Assembly: GCF_049568105.1 (NCBI RefSeq)
Contig: NZ_CP145335.1
Coordinates: 2,480,001 to 2,544,000 of the forward strand
Length of the DNA: 64,000 nt
Source of the DNA: Salinisphaera sp049568105
Lineage (GTDB): Bacteria; Pseudomonadota; Gammaproteobacteria; Nevskiales; Salinisphaeraceae
Reading direction: 5' to 3'
Below the pieces are notes generated by a model, which was not told the origin of the DNA, ran no database searches, and saw only the letters and a list, made by a program, of their open reading frames with translations. The position numbers were made by a program, and so were the translations under genes. Position 1 is the stretch's first letter. Each line of letters starts with the position of its first letter. Below are positions 16,751 to 29,210 of this stretch, in pieces.

Positions 16751-18390
16751 TTCAGACACCGACTGCGGGCGGCCGCGATGAAGCCCATGAACAACGGATG
16801 GCCAGAGCGCGGCGTCGACGTAAATTCGGGATGGAACTGGCAACCCAGGAACCATGGATGGTCGGGCAGTTCGACAATTTCCACCAGATCGTCCTCGACC
16901 GAAAAGCCGGAAAACACCAGCCCACTATCGGCCAGTCGATCACGATAATGGTTGTTGAATTCGTAGCGATGCCGATGCCGCTCGAAGATTTCGTCGGCAC
17001 CGTAGCAGCGGTGCGCTAGCGTATCAGCCACCAGGCGACAACGCTGCTCGCCCAGGCGCATGGTGCCCCCTAGGTCGACGTTGGCGTCGCGGGTCTGGCG
17101 ATCGCCACCGGCATCCGTCCACTCCGTGACCAAAGCGATCACCGGATGCGCCGGAGCCGGGTTGAATTCGGTGCTATGGGCCCCTTCCAGGCCAGCCACG
17201 TCGCGGGCGAAATCGATGCAGGCGACCTGCATGCCGAGGCAGATGCCCAGATACGGCACGCCGTGAGTGCGCGCATAGCGCGATGCGGCAATCTTGCCTT
17301 CGATACCGCGCTCGCCAAAGCCGCCCGGGACCAGCACGGCGTCACAGCCCGATAGCGCGGCCTCGGGGTCACGCTCGACGGTTTCCGAGTCGACATAGTC
17401 GATTTCTACCCGGGTCGCCGTATGCAGTCCGGCATGGGACAGCGCTTCGTTAACCGACTTGTAAGCGTCCGCCAGATCGACATACTTGCCCACCATGGCC
17501 ACCCGCACCGACACATCCTGGGTGGTCCGGGCATCGACCAGGGCCGCCCAGTTGGACAGATCGGCATGTGGCGCTTCGATACCGAAATGGCCAATCACCA
17601 GATCGTCGAGGTGCTGGCTCTGCAGCAGACTCGGCATCTTGTAGATATCGTCTACGTCTACCGCGGCGATCACGGCCCGGTCCGGTACGTTCGTGAATAG
17701 ACCGATTTTGCGGCGCTCGTTCTCCGGCAGCTGCCGGTCGGTACGACACACCAGAATGTCCGGTTGAATGCCGATCGAGCGTAGCTCTTTGACCGAATGC
17801 TGGGTCGGCTTGGTCTTGAGCTCGCCAGAAGACGGGATATACGGCACCAGCGTCAGATGCATGAACATCACGCGGTCGTGGCCCAGCTCGACTCCGAACT
17901 GACGAATAGCCTCGAGGAACGGCAGCGATTCGATATCGCCGACCGTACCGCCGATCTCGACGAGGCAGATATCCGCGCCTTCACCGCCTTCCAGAATACA
18001 GCGCTTGATCTCGTCGGTGATGTGCGGGATGACCTGCACCGTGCCGCCGAGATAATCGCCGCGCCGTTCCTTGTTGATGACGTTGTTATAGATCTGGCCA
18101 GTCGTGAAGTTCGACAACCGCGAGGTCCGCGTTTTCAGAAAACGCTCATAGTGACCCAGATCCAGATCCGTTTCGGCACCATCGCGGGTCACATAGACCT
18201 CGCCGTGCTGGAACGGGCTCATAGTGCCGGCGTCGACGTTCAGATAGGGATCGAGCTTGATCACCGAAACAGTCAGACCGCGGGCTTCAAGCAGTGCGCC
18301 CAGCGAGGCGGCCGCAATGCCCTTGCCAAGCGAGGACACGACCCCGCCGGTAACGAATAGATAACGAGTGCCAGTCGCGTGCCCAGCCAT
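16747..18390 (-). CDS. pyrG: CTP synthase
   Basis: PyrG aminates UTP to CTP using ATP and glutamine. The 547-residue protein begins with the synthetase motif FVTGGVVSSLGKG and has EIGGTVGDIES near 140-150. The C-terminal class I glutamine amidotransferase domain (about 290-545) has the nucleophile Cys in GICLGMQ and the His-Glu pair in QFHPEF. It overlaps kdsA by 4 bp downstream. The ATG at 18390 has only a weak Shine-Dalgarno. Confidence 0.97.
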   Translation of the reverse strand: MAGHATGTRYLFVTGGVVSSLGKGIAAASLGALLEARGLTVSVIKLDPYLNVDAGTMSPFQHGEVYVTRDGAETDLDLGHYERFLKTRTSRLSNFTTGQIYNNVINKERRGDYLGGTVQVIPHITDEIKRCILEGGEGADICLVEIGGTVGDIESLPFLEAIRQFGVELGHDRVMFMHLTLVPYIPSSGELKTKPTQHSVKELRSIGIQPDILVCRTDRQLPENERRKIGLFTNVPDRAVIAAVDVDDIYKMPSLLQSQHLDDLVIGHFGIEAPHADLSNWAALVDARTTQDVSVRVAMVGKYVDLADAYKSVNEALSHAGLHTATRVEIDYVDSETVERDPEAALSGCDAVLVPGGFGERGIEGKIAASRYARTHGVPYLGICLGMQVACIDFARDVAGLEGAHSTEFNPAPAHPVIALVTEWTDAGGDRQTRDANVDLGGTMRLGEQRCRLVADTLAHRCYGADEIFERHRHRYEFNNHYRDRLADSGLVFSGFSVEDDLVEIVELPDHPWFLGCQFHPEFTSTPRSGHPLFMGFIAAARSRCLK

Positions 18391-18680
18391 GCGCGCTCAG
18401 TAGGGTCGAGGGAGGTGCTTAGCCGCGCATGCTAGCCGAAAGCCGCCCCCTGAACAACGCGCAGCCGTTGCCAAACAGTTTTCATGCGGCTGCAGGCACC
18501 CTCGCGTGTGTGCGATCGGCTGTTTTTGCGCAGTTCAGCCCAGGCCGACGTCGACCCAGCGGCCGTTGACTGGCCGGCACACCTGCGCGTGGCCCGATCG
18601 CTGCCTGCCTGAAACCGCACCGCTGTCGTCCACACCTTTCACCTCAACTGGTTGGCAGACGCTGTGCGAATGCGCTTCGC
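18391..18680. other. 290-bp intergenic region between tilS and pyrG
   Basis: This gap breaks the otherwise tight accA-tilS-pyrG-kdsA-eno run, so pyrG probably has its own promoter here. Short frames exist but none has a convincing ribosome-binding site or family resemblance. I see no strong hairpin. Confidence 0.4.
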
Positions 18681-19997
18681 TCACTCCATAGCGCCGATCG
18701 GCGCCCCGACCAAGCCGTGTTCCCAGATGAAATCCGGTCGCTCGCCCCGGAACCAGTCGGCCAGAGCCGGATGGCCCCAGAGCCCGGGAATCGCGATTAA
18801 TACGCGGCCAGCATAGATCAGCGGCAAACGCTCACGCACCCATGGCGGCACCCGGGCCGCCCGCAGCCACTCGGCCAATGCCTGGCGACTACCGTTGGCT
18901 CGCGCCAGCTTCTCGCCACCGGCGCGAAAACACACCGTAAGGTCGTTCGGCCAGTCGGCCGGCGCGCGCCCGGCCAGCCGCAGCCGGCCACAGCCACTCG
19001 GCAGTGACAAGCCATCTGGGGCCGACCAGGCCAGGGTTTGCCCGGGCATGGGCGGCACAGCCAGCCGCGACATGGCGAACAGGCGCGCATCGAAACGCCG
19101 GACCTCGGTATCGACGAACCCTACCCGTGGCCCCGAATGCTCGCGCGCCTGGCTGATCCGGCGTATCTGTTCGATATGGCGATGATCGGGCACGTCGTGG
19201 CCGCCTTCGCGTAGCCAGCGGCGCAGCACTTCGGCTGCCCGGGCCTCGGTCAGTACGGCCAGTTCGGCGAGTCGCAGCGAGTCGTCGACAGCGCGGACGC
19301 GATGCAGATCGATACCGGCCAGCGTATCGACTGCGGCCGCGGCATCCGCGGCCCAGGCAGCGCTTCGCGATAGTGTTTGGGCCGCCGCCGGCCAGCCCTG
19401 GCTGAGTGCGGGCCACACGTGTTCGCGAACAAAGCCGCGCGCCCGGCGCGGATCGAGATTGGTAGCGTCTTCGATCCAGTCGAGGCCGCGCGCCCGGGCC
19501 AAGCGGGTGATCGCCGCACGCTCGATCTTCAGCCACGGCCGCCACAACCGCCCCGCGCCGCACGGGCTCAGACTCGGCATCCCAGCCAAACCCGCTACGC
19601 CCGAGCCACGCAGGGCCTGGAGCAGAAAGGTCTCGGCCTGATCTTCGGCATGGTGTGCACAAACCAACACTTCGCCGGCCTCGATCTGCTCAGCCAGCGC
19701 CCGATAACGCGCCACGCGAGCCGCGGCTTCCAGGCCTTTGCCCCGAGTATCGACCTCAACGTCGATACGTCGCAGCTGGATACCGCGAGCAGCGCAAACA
19801 CGCTCACAGTGTGCAGCCCAGGAGTCGGCCTCGGTCTCAATCTGATGACAGACATGAACGGCCCGCAGCGGCACCGGATGTGCTGCCTCGGCCAGAGCCT
19901 GCAATAGCGCGCTAGAATCGTGGCCGCCGCTGAAAGCGACCACTAGGCCGCGGGTGTCTTCCGGCAGGACGGCGAGCGCCCGAGCCGGGTCGTTCAC
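18681..19997 (-). CDS. tilS: tRNA(Ile)-lysidine synthetase
   Basis: TilS modifies the wobble cytidine of tRNA-Ile (CAU) to lysidine, switching it to reading AUA codons. The PP-loop ATP-binding motif is SGGHDSS (about 24-30), with the family segment CAHHAEDQAETFLLQALRGSG near 110-130. The C-terminal half contains the TilS substrate-binding region, ending with IPGLWGHPALADW. The start is GTG at 19997 and overlaps the accA stop (GTGA). Length (438) is usual. Confidence 0.95.
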   Translation of the reverse strand: MNDPARALAVLPEDTRGLVVAFSGGHDSSALLQALAEAAHPVPLRAVHVCHQIETEADSWAAHCERVCAARGIQLRRIDVEVDTRGKGLEAAARVARYRALAEQIEAGEVLVCAHHAEDQAETFLLQALRGSGVAGLAGMPSLSPCGAGRLWRPWLKIERAAITRLARARGLDWIEDATNLDPRRARGFVREHVWPALSQGWPAAAQTLSRSAAWAADAAAAVDTLAGIDLHRVRAVDDSLRLAELAVLTEARAAEVLRRWLREGGHDVPDHRHIEQIRRISQAREHSGPRVGFVDTEVRRFDARLFAMSRLAVPPMPGQTLAWSAPDGLSLPSGCGRLRLAGRAPADWPNDLTVCFRAGGEKLARANGSRQALAEWLRAARVPPWVRERLPLIYAGRVLIAIPGLWGHPALADWFRGERPDFIWEHGLVGAPIGAME

Positions 19998-20965
19998 CCG
20001 GTGGACTTAAAGTCGCCGAAGGCCATCCAGCGGTTGTAGCGGGCCTCGAGCAGTTGGTCGGTATCCATATGCTGTAGGCGTGTCATATGCGCCAGCAGCC
20101 GATCTTTGAGATGCGCCATCAACGCTTCGGGATCACGATGCGCCCCGCCCAACGGCTCGTCGATGACTTCGTCGACCAACTCGAGCCGCTTGAGATCGAC
20201 CGACGACACACGCATGGCCTCGGCCGCATCTTCAGCCTTGTCGGCCGACTTCCAGAGAATCGACGCACAGCCTTCCGGTGAGATCACCGAGTAGATGCTG
20301 TATTGCATCATCATCAACTGATCCCCGACCCCGATCGCCAGCGCACCACCGGAGCCGCCCTCGCCGACCACAGTGCAGATCACCGGCACCCGCAGCTTGG
20401 CCATCTCGAACAGATTGCGGGCGATCGCCTCGGACTGGTTGCGCTCTTCGGCACCGATGCCGGGATAGGCGCCGGGCGTATCGATAAAAGTCAGCACCGG
20501 CATCTTGAACCGCTCGGCGGTCTTCATCAGTCGCAGTGCCTTGCGATACCCCTCGGGGCGCGGCATGCCGAAGTTGCGATAGATCTTTTCCTTGGTATCA
20601 CGGCCTTTTTGGTGGCCGATCACCATCACCGACTGACCACCCAGACGCGCAGTTCCGCCGATGATCGCCGGATCGTCAGCATAGGCACGGTCGCCGTGCA
20701 GCTCGACGAAATCGGTGAACATGCCGTCGATGTAGTCCTGGGTATAGGGCCGCAGCGGATGGCGGGCCATCTGTGCGACCTGCCAGGTCGACAGCTTGGA
20801 AAAAATCTGTTCGGTCAGGCTTTTGCGCTTGTCTTCGAGGCGCTGAATCTCTTCGGAGAGATTGACTTCGCTGCCGTCGGCGACATAACGCAGCTCCTCG
20901 ATCTTCTCCTGCAGTTCGGCGATCGGCTGTTCGAAGTCCAGGTAGTCGAGGTTTTTCTGCGCCAT
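19994..20965 (-). CDS. accA: acetyl-CoA carboxylase carboxyltransferase subunit alpha
   Basis: AccA is one half of the carboxyltransferase that makes malonyl-CoA for fatty acid synthesis, working with AccD, biotinylated AccB and AccC. The protein (323 residues) has the typical opening MAQKNLDYLDFEQPI, the PRPEGYRKALRLM helix, FIDTPGAYPG and the GEGGSGGALAIG oxyanion loop. It follows dnaE by 24 bp; rnhB-dnaE-accA-tilS is a conserved order. Confidence 0.97.
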   Translation of the reverse strand: MAQKNLDYLDFEQPIAELQEKIEELRYVADGSEVNLSEEIQRLEDKRKSLTEQIFSKLSTWQVAQMARHPLRPYTQDYIDGMFTDFVELHGDRAYADDPAIIGGTARLGGQSVMVIGHQKGRDTKEKIYRNFGMPRPEGYRKALRLMKTAERFKMPVLTFIDTPGAYPGIGAEERNQSEAIARNLFEMAKLRVPVICTVVGEGGSGGALAIGVGDQLMMMQYSIYSVISPEGCASILWKSADKAEDAAEAMRVSSVDLKRLELVDEVIDEPLGGAHRDPEALMAHLKDRLLAHMTRLQHMDTDQLLEARYNRWMAFGDFKSTG

Positions 20966-20989
20966 CGGTGTCTTATTGCCGTTGTCGGG

Positions 20990-24484
<3,495 letters not shown>

Positions 24485-24529
24485 CGAAGATCCTCGAGTT
24501 GGAGCGAGCCGGCGAGGTGCGACGTCGCT

Positions 24530-25156
24530 CTATCCTAACGTTAAATCCAGGCTGGTCTGGGTCGCGGCGGCGGCCCGCGCGACCGGGGCGAAGCTATGCC
24601 GATGGATCGGCGTGGGGCCAAGCTCGGCCAGCGCCGTGCGATGGGCCGGTGTGCCGTAGCCTTTATGCGCGGCCAGGCCATACCCCGGATAGGCCGCATC
24701 GAGTTCGACCATTTGTCGATCCCGCGCCACCTTGGCGATCACCGAAGCCGCGCTGATCGCCGGCACGCTGCCATCGCCACCGACCACGGTCCGTACCGGC
24801 AAGCCGAGCATCGGCGCCCGATTACCGTCGACCCAGACGGCGCACGGCCGGAGCGCGAGCGCGGCCACCGCACGCTGCATAGCCAGCATTGTCGCACCGA
24901 GAATATTGTGCTGATCGATTTCTGCAACCGAAGCCTCAGCGATCGCCCAGGCAATCGCTCGGGCACGCACCTTCGCATCTAGGCGCTCACGCTGTTCGGC
25001 GGTCAGCGCCTTCGAATCGGTCAAGCCCTGGGGCAACGGCCGCGCCGGCATGATGACCGCAGCCGCGACCACCGGACCGGCCAGCGGCCCACGTCCGACC
25101 TCGTCGACTCCGGCGACCAGCGGACAGGCGAATTTTCGGCGCATCCGACGGCTCAT
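24530..25156 (-). CDS. rnhB: ribonuclease HII
   Basis: RNase HII removes ribonucleotides and RNA primers from RNA-DNA hybrids. The catalytic motif GVDEVGRGPLAGPVV gives the first acidic pair, and the later Asp of WVDGN and the SVIAKVARDRQM segment are also present. The ATG at 25156 overlaps the lpxB stop (ATGA) and gives 208 residues; the longer frame to 25294 runs inside lpxB and is rejected. Confidence 0.95.
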   Translation of the reverse strand: MSRRMRRKFACPLVAGVDEVGRGPLAGPVVAAAVIMPARPLPQGLTDSKALTAEQRERLDAKVRARAIAWAIAEASVAEIDQHNILGATMLAMQRAVAALALRPCAVWVDGNRAPMLGLPVRTVVGGDGSVPAISAASVIAKVARDRQMVELDAAYPGYGLAAHKGYGTPAHRTALAELGPTPIHRHSFAPVARAAAATQTSLDLTLG

Positions 25157-26331
25157 CGACGCGACTCGATCAGTTGAACCACGGCCTCGGCAGCGTGCGC
25201 ATCGGCGCCCCGCGACAGGCCCTCGTGAATGGTTTCGAACGCCCCGACCTGTTCGTTTCTGGCGTGCTCTGAAGCCAACAGCCGGTACAGCCAAGCACCT
25301 AGCATCGGCACTTGCGCATCGGTCTGTAGCAGTTCCGGTACCAGACGGCGTCCAGCCAGCAGATTGGGCATGCTTACGAACTTAGTTTTGATGAGATTCA
25401 AGCTGCGCGCAAGCCAGTAATTGCTGCTCGACAGCTCGTAGGCCACGACCATGGGCGTTTTGGCCAGCAACGCCTCCAGGGTCGCAGTGCCCGAGGCGAC
25501 CAATAGCGCATCGACTGCGCGCATGACCTCGCGCGAGCGGCCGTCGACCAGGGTCACGTCCAGGTCGGCGAAACCCGCCTCCAGATCGGCCTCGAAACGG
25601 GCCCGTACCCGGTCGTTGGCTAGCGGCACGACGAACCGCACGCCTGGCTGGCGCTGTGCCAGCCAGCGTGCTGCGTGCAAGAACCGAGGGCCAAGCCGAC
25701 TGACTTCGCCCCCGCGGCTACCGGGCAATAGACCGACCCAGGGTCCATTTTCGTCCAAGCCCAAAGCGCGTCGGGCACTCGCCGGATCTGGATGCAACGG
25801 CAGCTCGTCGGCCAATGGATGCCCGACGAAGGTGACCGGAATATCGTAGCCAGCAAAAAACGCCGGCTCGAAGGGAAAGATCGCCAGCATCAGGTCTACG
25901 GCTCGCCGGATACGACGGGTCCGATTGGACCGCCAGGCCCAGGCGGTCGGGCAGACGTAGTGGACAGTGGCCACCCCAACCCGGCGCAGCCGTTCTTCCA
26001 AGCGTGTATTGAAGGCCGGCGCATCGACACCGATAAAGGCATCCGGCCGCAGCTTGCGAACCCGGCTGTACAGCTGCTGACGAAACCGCAGCAGCCGCGG
26101 TATCTGGCCCACCACTTCGCTGATACCGAACAGTGACAACTGTTCGATGTCGCCCCAAGATTCACACCCCTCGGCTCGCATTCGCGGGCCGGTCACGCCG
26201 ACAAACCGGGCCCGCGGATAATGCTGTCGCAGCTGGCGGATCAGCCCCGCGGCCAATATATCGCCAGAGACTTCCCCGGCGACGATGACGAAAACCGGAT
26301 CGGGGCCCTCGCTCGAATGCCTCTCGGCCAC
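25153..26331 (-). CDS. lpxB: lipid-A-disaccharide synthase
   Basis: LpxB joins UDP-2,3-diacylglucosamine and lipid X to form the beta-1,6 disaccharide of lipid A at the inner membrane. The 392-residue GT19 protein has the opening VAGEVSGD, the YYV-type segment HYVCPTAWAWR, TFVGHPLADE and the nucleotide-binding stretch LLPGSRGGEVSR, plus ASGTATLEALLAKTPMVVAY. The start is GTG at 26331, 14 bp after lpxA. It is part of lpxD-fabZ-lpxA-lpxB. Confidence 0.96.
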   Translation of the reverse strand: MAERHSSEGPDPVFVIVAGEVSGDILAAGLIRQLRQHYPRARFVGVTGPRMRAEGCESWGDIEQLSLFGISEVVGQIPRLLRFRQQLYSRVRKLRPDAFIGVDAPAFNTRLEERLRRVGVATVHYVCPTAWAWRSNRTRRIRRAVDLMLAIFPFEPAFFAGYDIPVTFVGHPLADELPLHPDPASARRALGLDENGPWVGLLPGSRGGEVSRLGPRFLHAARWLAQRQPGVRFVVPLANDRVRARFEADLEAGFADLDVTLVDGRSREVMRAVDALLVASGTATLEALLAKTPMVVAYELSSSNYWLARSLNLIKTKFVSMPNLLAGRRLVPELLQTDAQVPMLGAWLYRLLASEHARNEQVGAFETIHEGLSRGADAHAAEAVVQLIESRR

Positions 26332-26345
26332 CGCGGACCGCAGGC

Positions 26346-27119
26346 TCAGCGGATGATGCCGCGCTGGGCGTTGTCCAGCGACTCCAGCAGTGTGGCGACC
26401 GCCGGGCTGGCTTCGGCCTGCTCGCGGATCACATCCTTGGCCTCAGCCAACCGCATCTTGGAGCGATACAGCGTGCGATAGGCTTTCTTGACCGCGGCGA
26501 TTTCGTCGTTGGCATAGCCCAGCCGCCGCATGCCGATCGAGTTGATGCCATGCGGTTCGGCCGGGGATCCTGCCGAACGTACGAAGGCCGGCACGTCCTG
26601 AACCACGCCGCTGCAGTAAGCTAGAAATGCGGCCCGGCCCACACGCCGAAACTGATAGACCAGCGCAAAGCCAGCCAGAATGCAGTAATCGTCGATGCGT
26701 ACGTGTCCGGCCAGACTGGCACCGTTGGCCATGGTGATGTTGCTGCCGAGCACGCAGTCGTGGGCGATATGCGTATAGGCCATCAACAGATTGTCGTTGC
26801 CAATCCGGGTCACGCCCTCATCGAGCATCGTGCCACGATGCACGCTCGAGTATTCGCGGAAGGTATTGCCGTCGCCGATGACCAGCTCGGTCGGCTCGCC
26901 GTTGTAGCCGCGATGCTGCGGTTCGGCGCCGAGCGACACGAACTGCGATACCCGGTTGTTGCGACCAATCGTGGTATGGCCTTCGACGACCGCATGCGGA
27001 CCGATTTTCGAACCGGAGCCGATGCGCACATGCGGACCGATGACCGTGAACGGGCCGATATCGACATCGTCGTCGAGCTGGGCTTCCGGATGGACGTGGG
27101 CAGACGCATCAACCGGCAT
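26346..27119 (-). CDS. lpxA: acyl-ACP--UDP-N-acetylglucosamine O-acyltransferase
   Basis: LpxA performs the first step of lipid A synthesis, 3-O-acylation of UDP-GlcNAc. From the ATG at 27119, which overlaps the fabZ stop (TGATG), it is 257 residues. The first two thirds are left-handed beta-helix hexapeptide repeats (for example IGPFTVIGPHVRIGSGSKIG), with the catalytic-histidine segment LLMAYTHIAHDC and the C-terminal helical part SIGMRRLGY. The upstream frame extension overlaps fabZ and is rejected. Confidence 0.96.
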   Translation of the reverse strand: MPVDASAHVHPEAQLDDDVDIGPFTVIGPHVRIGSGSKIGPHAVVEGHTTIGRNNRVSQFVSLGAEPQHRGYNGEPTELVIGDGNTFREYSSVHRGTMLDEGVTRIGNDNLLMAYTHIAHDCVLGSNITMANGASLAGHVRIDDYCILAGFALVYQFRRVGRAAFLAYCSGVVQDVPAFVRSAGSPAEPHGINSIGMRRLGYANDEIAAVKKAYRTLYRSKMRLAEAKDVIREQAEASPAVATLLESLDNAQRGIIR

Positions 27120-27577
27120 CAGACCGCCTCGGCGTCGGCCGGGCTGCCCGGGATCGCCATCATCTGGGCCCGGCAGGCCAGCTCGTCGCCGACCCAGGCC
27201 TCGGCATCGAAACGCCACAGACGTCGTTTGGTCGATACGATCTCGAGCTTGAGCAGCAACTGATCGCCCGGAATCACCTGACGCTTAAAACGCGCTTTGT
27301 CGATACCGGCGAAATAGACGATCGTACCGTCCTCGGCGTCGACCGTTCGCATGCCGAGAATCAGACCGGCCTGCGCCAACGCCTCGAGGATCAGCACCCC
27401 GGGCATGACCGGGTGACCCGGGAAGTGGCCGGTAAAGAACGGCTCGTTGACGGTGACGTTCTTGAGCGCCGTGATCGACTGCCCCGGCTCGCATTCAATC
27501 ACCCGGTCGACCAGTAGAAAAGGATACCGGTGCGGCACCATTTTCATGATCGATCGGATTTCGTCCTGTTCATTCAT
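27119..27577 (-). CDS. fabZ: 3-hydroxyacyl-[acyl-carrier-protein] dehydratase FabZ
   Basis: FabZ dehydrates beta-hydroxyacyl-ACP in fatty acid elongation and competes with LpxA for its substrate. The 152-residue hot-dog protein has MVPHRYPFLLVDRV and the catalytic segment GHFPGHPVMPGVLILEALAQ, with its His and Glu. The ATG at 27577 follows a GGAGAC Shine-Dalgarno and overlaps the end of lpxD by 8 bp; the in-frame extension to 27718 lies inside lpxD. Confidence 0.96.
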   Translation of the reverse strand: MNEQDEIRSIMKMVPHRYPFLLVDRVIECEPGQSITALKNVTVNEPFFTGHFPGHPVMPGVLILEALAQAGLILGMRTVDAEDGTIVYFAGIDKARFKRQVIPGDQLLLKLEIVSTKRRLWRFDAEAWVGDELACRAQMMAIPGSPADAEAV

Positions 27578-28625
27578 GGGGGTCTCCAGAAATCCCGTTT
27601 GTTGTTTCGACCCGCTTGAGCCGGGCTTCAATACGATCGAGCGACCGGAACAAGGCCAGTCGCTTTCTCCAGCTGTGCGCCGGCATGGCACGGAAAGTCG
27701 ACGAGTATACCCCTTCACTGTCGATATTCTTGGGCACCTGGCTGGCTGCGGTAACCACCACGCCGTCGGCGATCGTGACGTGATCGGCGATGCCGACTCC
27801 GCCGCCGATCATGCAGCGCTCGCCAATCACGCAGGATCCAGCGATACCAGTACAGCCGGCAATCACGGTATGCGAGCCGATCACACAGTTGTGCGCGATG
27901 TGGACCTGGTTATCGATCTTTACCCCGCTTCGGAGCAGCGTGTCGTCGAGGGCGCCGCGATCGATCGTACTATTGGCACCGATCTCAACATCGTCTTCGA
28001 TAACGACACCGCCAAGCTGGGGTACAGCCTCGAGGCCGGCCGGGCCTGGCACCAGGCCAAAGCCGCGCTCGCCGATCACCGCACCAGCACCGATACGTAC
28101 CCGCGCACCGAGTCGACTGCCCGGTAGCAGGCTGACCCGGGCACCCAGCACACACCGCTCACCGACCGTGACGTCGTCGCCGATCACCGTGCCGGCACCC
28201 ACCACCGTATGCGAGCCAATATGGCAATGCGCTCCCACCACTGCCTGGGCACCGATGCTGGCACTGGGGTCGATCACAGCCGACGGATCAACCACCGCGC
28301 TGGCAGCGATGCCCGAGACCGGGCTCGGCCGCTCGAACAGGGCCGCGATCCGGGCGAACATCAGCCGGGGCGATTCAGCGATCAGCGCCGCCGAGGGCGC
28401 CAATTCGGCCAGTTCTGAGGGCAGTACAATGATGCTCGCTGCGGACTGGGCGACCAACGCACTCCGGCGCGGGTTATCGGCAAAGGCCAATCCCCCCTTG
28501 CGTCCCGGTGTTAGCGCGCAGGCCCCGCTGACCCGTGCCGAACCGTCGCCGGCCAATGCCAGCCCAAAACGCTCGGCCAGGGCTGCAGCGCTGTAGCCGC
28601 TCGACTGTATTTCCTCGCTCGCCAC
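27570..28625 (-). CDS. lpxD: UDP-3-O-(3-hydroxyacyl)glucosamine N-acyltransferase
   Basis: LpxD adds the second, N-linked acyl chain in lipid A synthesis. The 351-residue protein has an N-terminal uridine-binding domain (about 1-100), a long hexapeptide-repeat beta helix (about 110-300), the catalytic-histidine segment VHIAHNCVIG near 250 and a C-terminal helix. The start is GTG at 28625, preceded by GGGAG. It lies 12 bp after skp. Confidence 0.95.
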   Translation of the reverse strand: MASEEIQSSGYSAAALAERFGLALAGDGSARVSGACALTPGRKGGLAFADNPRRSALVAQSAASIIVLPSELAELAPSAALIAESPRLMFARIAALFERPSPVSGIAASAVVDPSAVIDPSASIGAQAVVGAHCHIGSHTVVGAGTVIGDDVTVGERCVLGARVSLLPGSRLGARVRIGAGAVIGERGFGLVPGPAGLEAVPQLGGVVIEDDVEIGANSTIDRGALDDTLLRSGVKIDNQVHIAHNCVIGSHTVIAGCTGIAGSCVIGERCMIGGGVGIADHVTIADGVVVTAASQVPKNIDSEGVYSSTFRAMPAHSWRKRLALFRSLDRIEARLKRVETTNGISGDPHE

Positions 28626-28637
28626 GGCAAGCTCCCG

Positions 28638-29198
28638 TTACTGGTTTTGTTCGGGCTTGCCGTCATCGCTGCGCTGCTGAAGACGCTGCAATATCGAGTC
28701 GGTGATATTGACCGAATCACTGGCATAGAGCACCGAGTCGCCGAGAATCAGGTCGTAGCCGTTTTTCTCGGCATAGTCGTCGATGACCTTGCGCAGCTCG
28801 GAACGCATGGCATGCAACTCTTTCTGCTCAGCATCCGAGACGTCGTCATTGTACTGGCTCTGGCGCAGCTGAAGTTGATGCTTATCCTCACGGATCGCCG
28901 ACTCCAGCCCGTTGCGCTCATTGTCGCTCATTTGTTCGGATTGGTTCTTAAGGCGATCGATCTTGGACTGCAGGCTTTCCGATGCTCTTTCCAGCGCGTT
29001 TTTCCGCTTGGCAAAACGCTGGGCCATGTTCTGCTTGGCCTTGTTGGCCTGCGGCGACTCGCGCACCAGCCGATCCAGATCCACCACGCCGATCTTATCC
29101 GGCGTACGCGTCGGCTGGGCGCCGGCCACACCGGCGATCAGCGCCATCGCCAGAAGTACCGCCGGGAATCGATACAAAACGCCTGCAGCAATGCCCAT
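28638..29198 (-). CDS. skp: OmpH/Skp-family periplasmic chaperone
   Basis: Skp is a trimeric periplasmic holdase that carries unfolded outer-membrane proteins to the BAM complex. The 186-residue protein has a signal peptide ending around AGVAGA-QP (residues 27/28), the family start IGVVDLDRLVRESPQ, a long charged coiled-coil region (about 50-140) and the C-terminal YAEKNGYDLIL strand. It lies 12 bp downstream of bamA, its usual partner. Confidence 0.93.
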   Translation of the reverse strand: MGIAAGVLYRFPAVLLAMALIAGVAGAQPTRTPDKIGVVDLDRLVRESPQANKAKQNMAQRFAKRKNALERASESLQSKIDRLKNQSEQMSDNERNGLESAIREDKHQLQLRQSQYNDDVSDAEQKELHAMRSELRKVIDDYAEKNGYDLILGDSVLYASDSVNITDSILQRLQQRSDDGKPEQNQ

Positions 29199-29210
29199 GA
29201 TATCGCTCGA

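Noticed and set aside
16747..16855. KdsA starting at 16855
   Set aside because: The extra 35 residues lie inside pyrG. The ATG at 16750 overlaps the pyrG stop and gives the normal KdsA N-terminus.
18432..18635. 67-codon minus-strand frame between tilS and pyrG
   Set aside because: No Shine-Dalgarno, no similarity to any family I know, and a random-looking composition.
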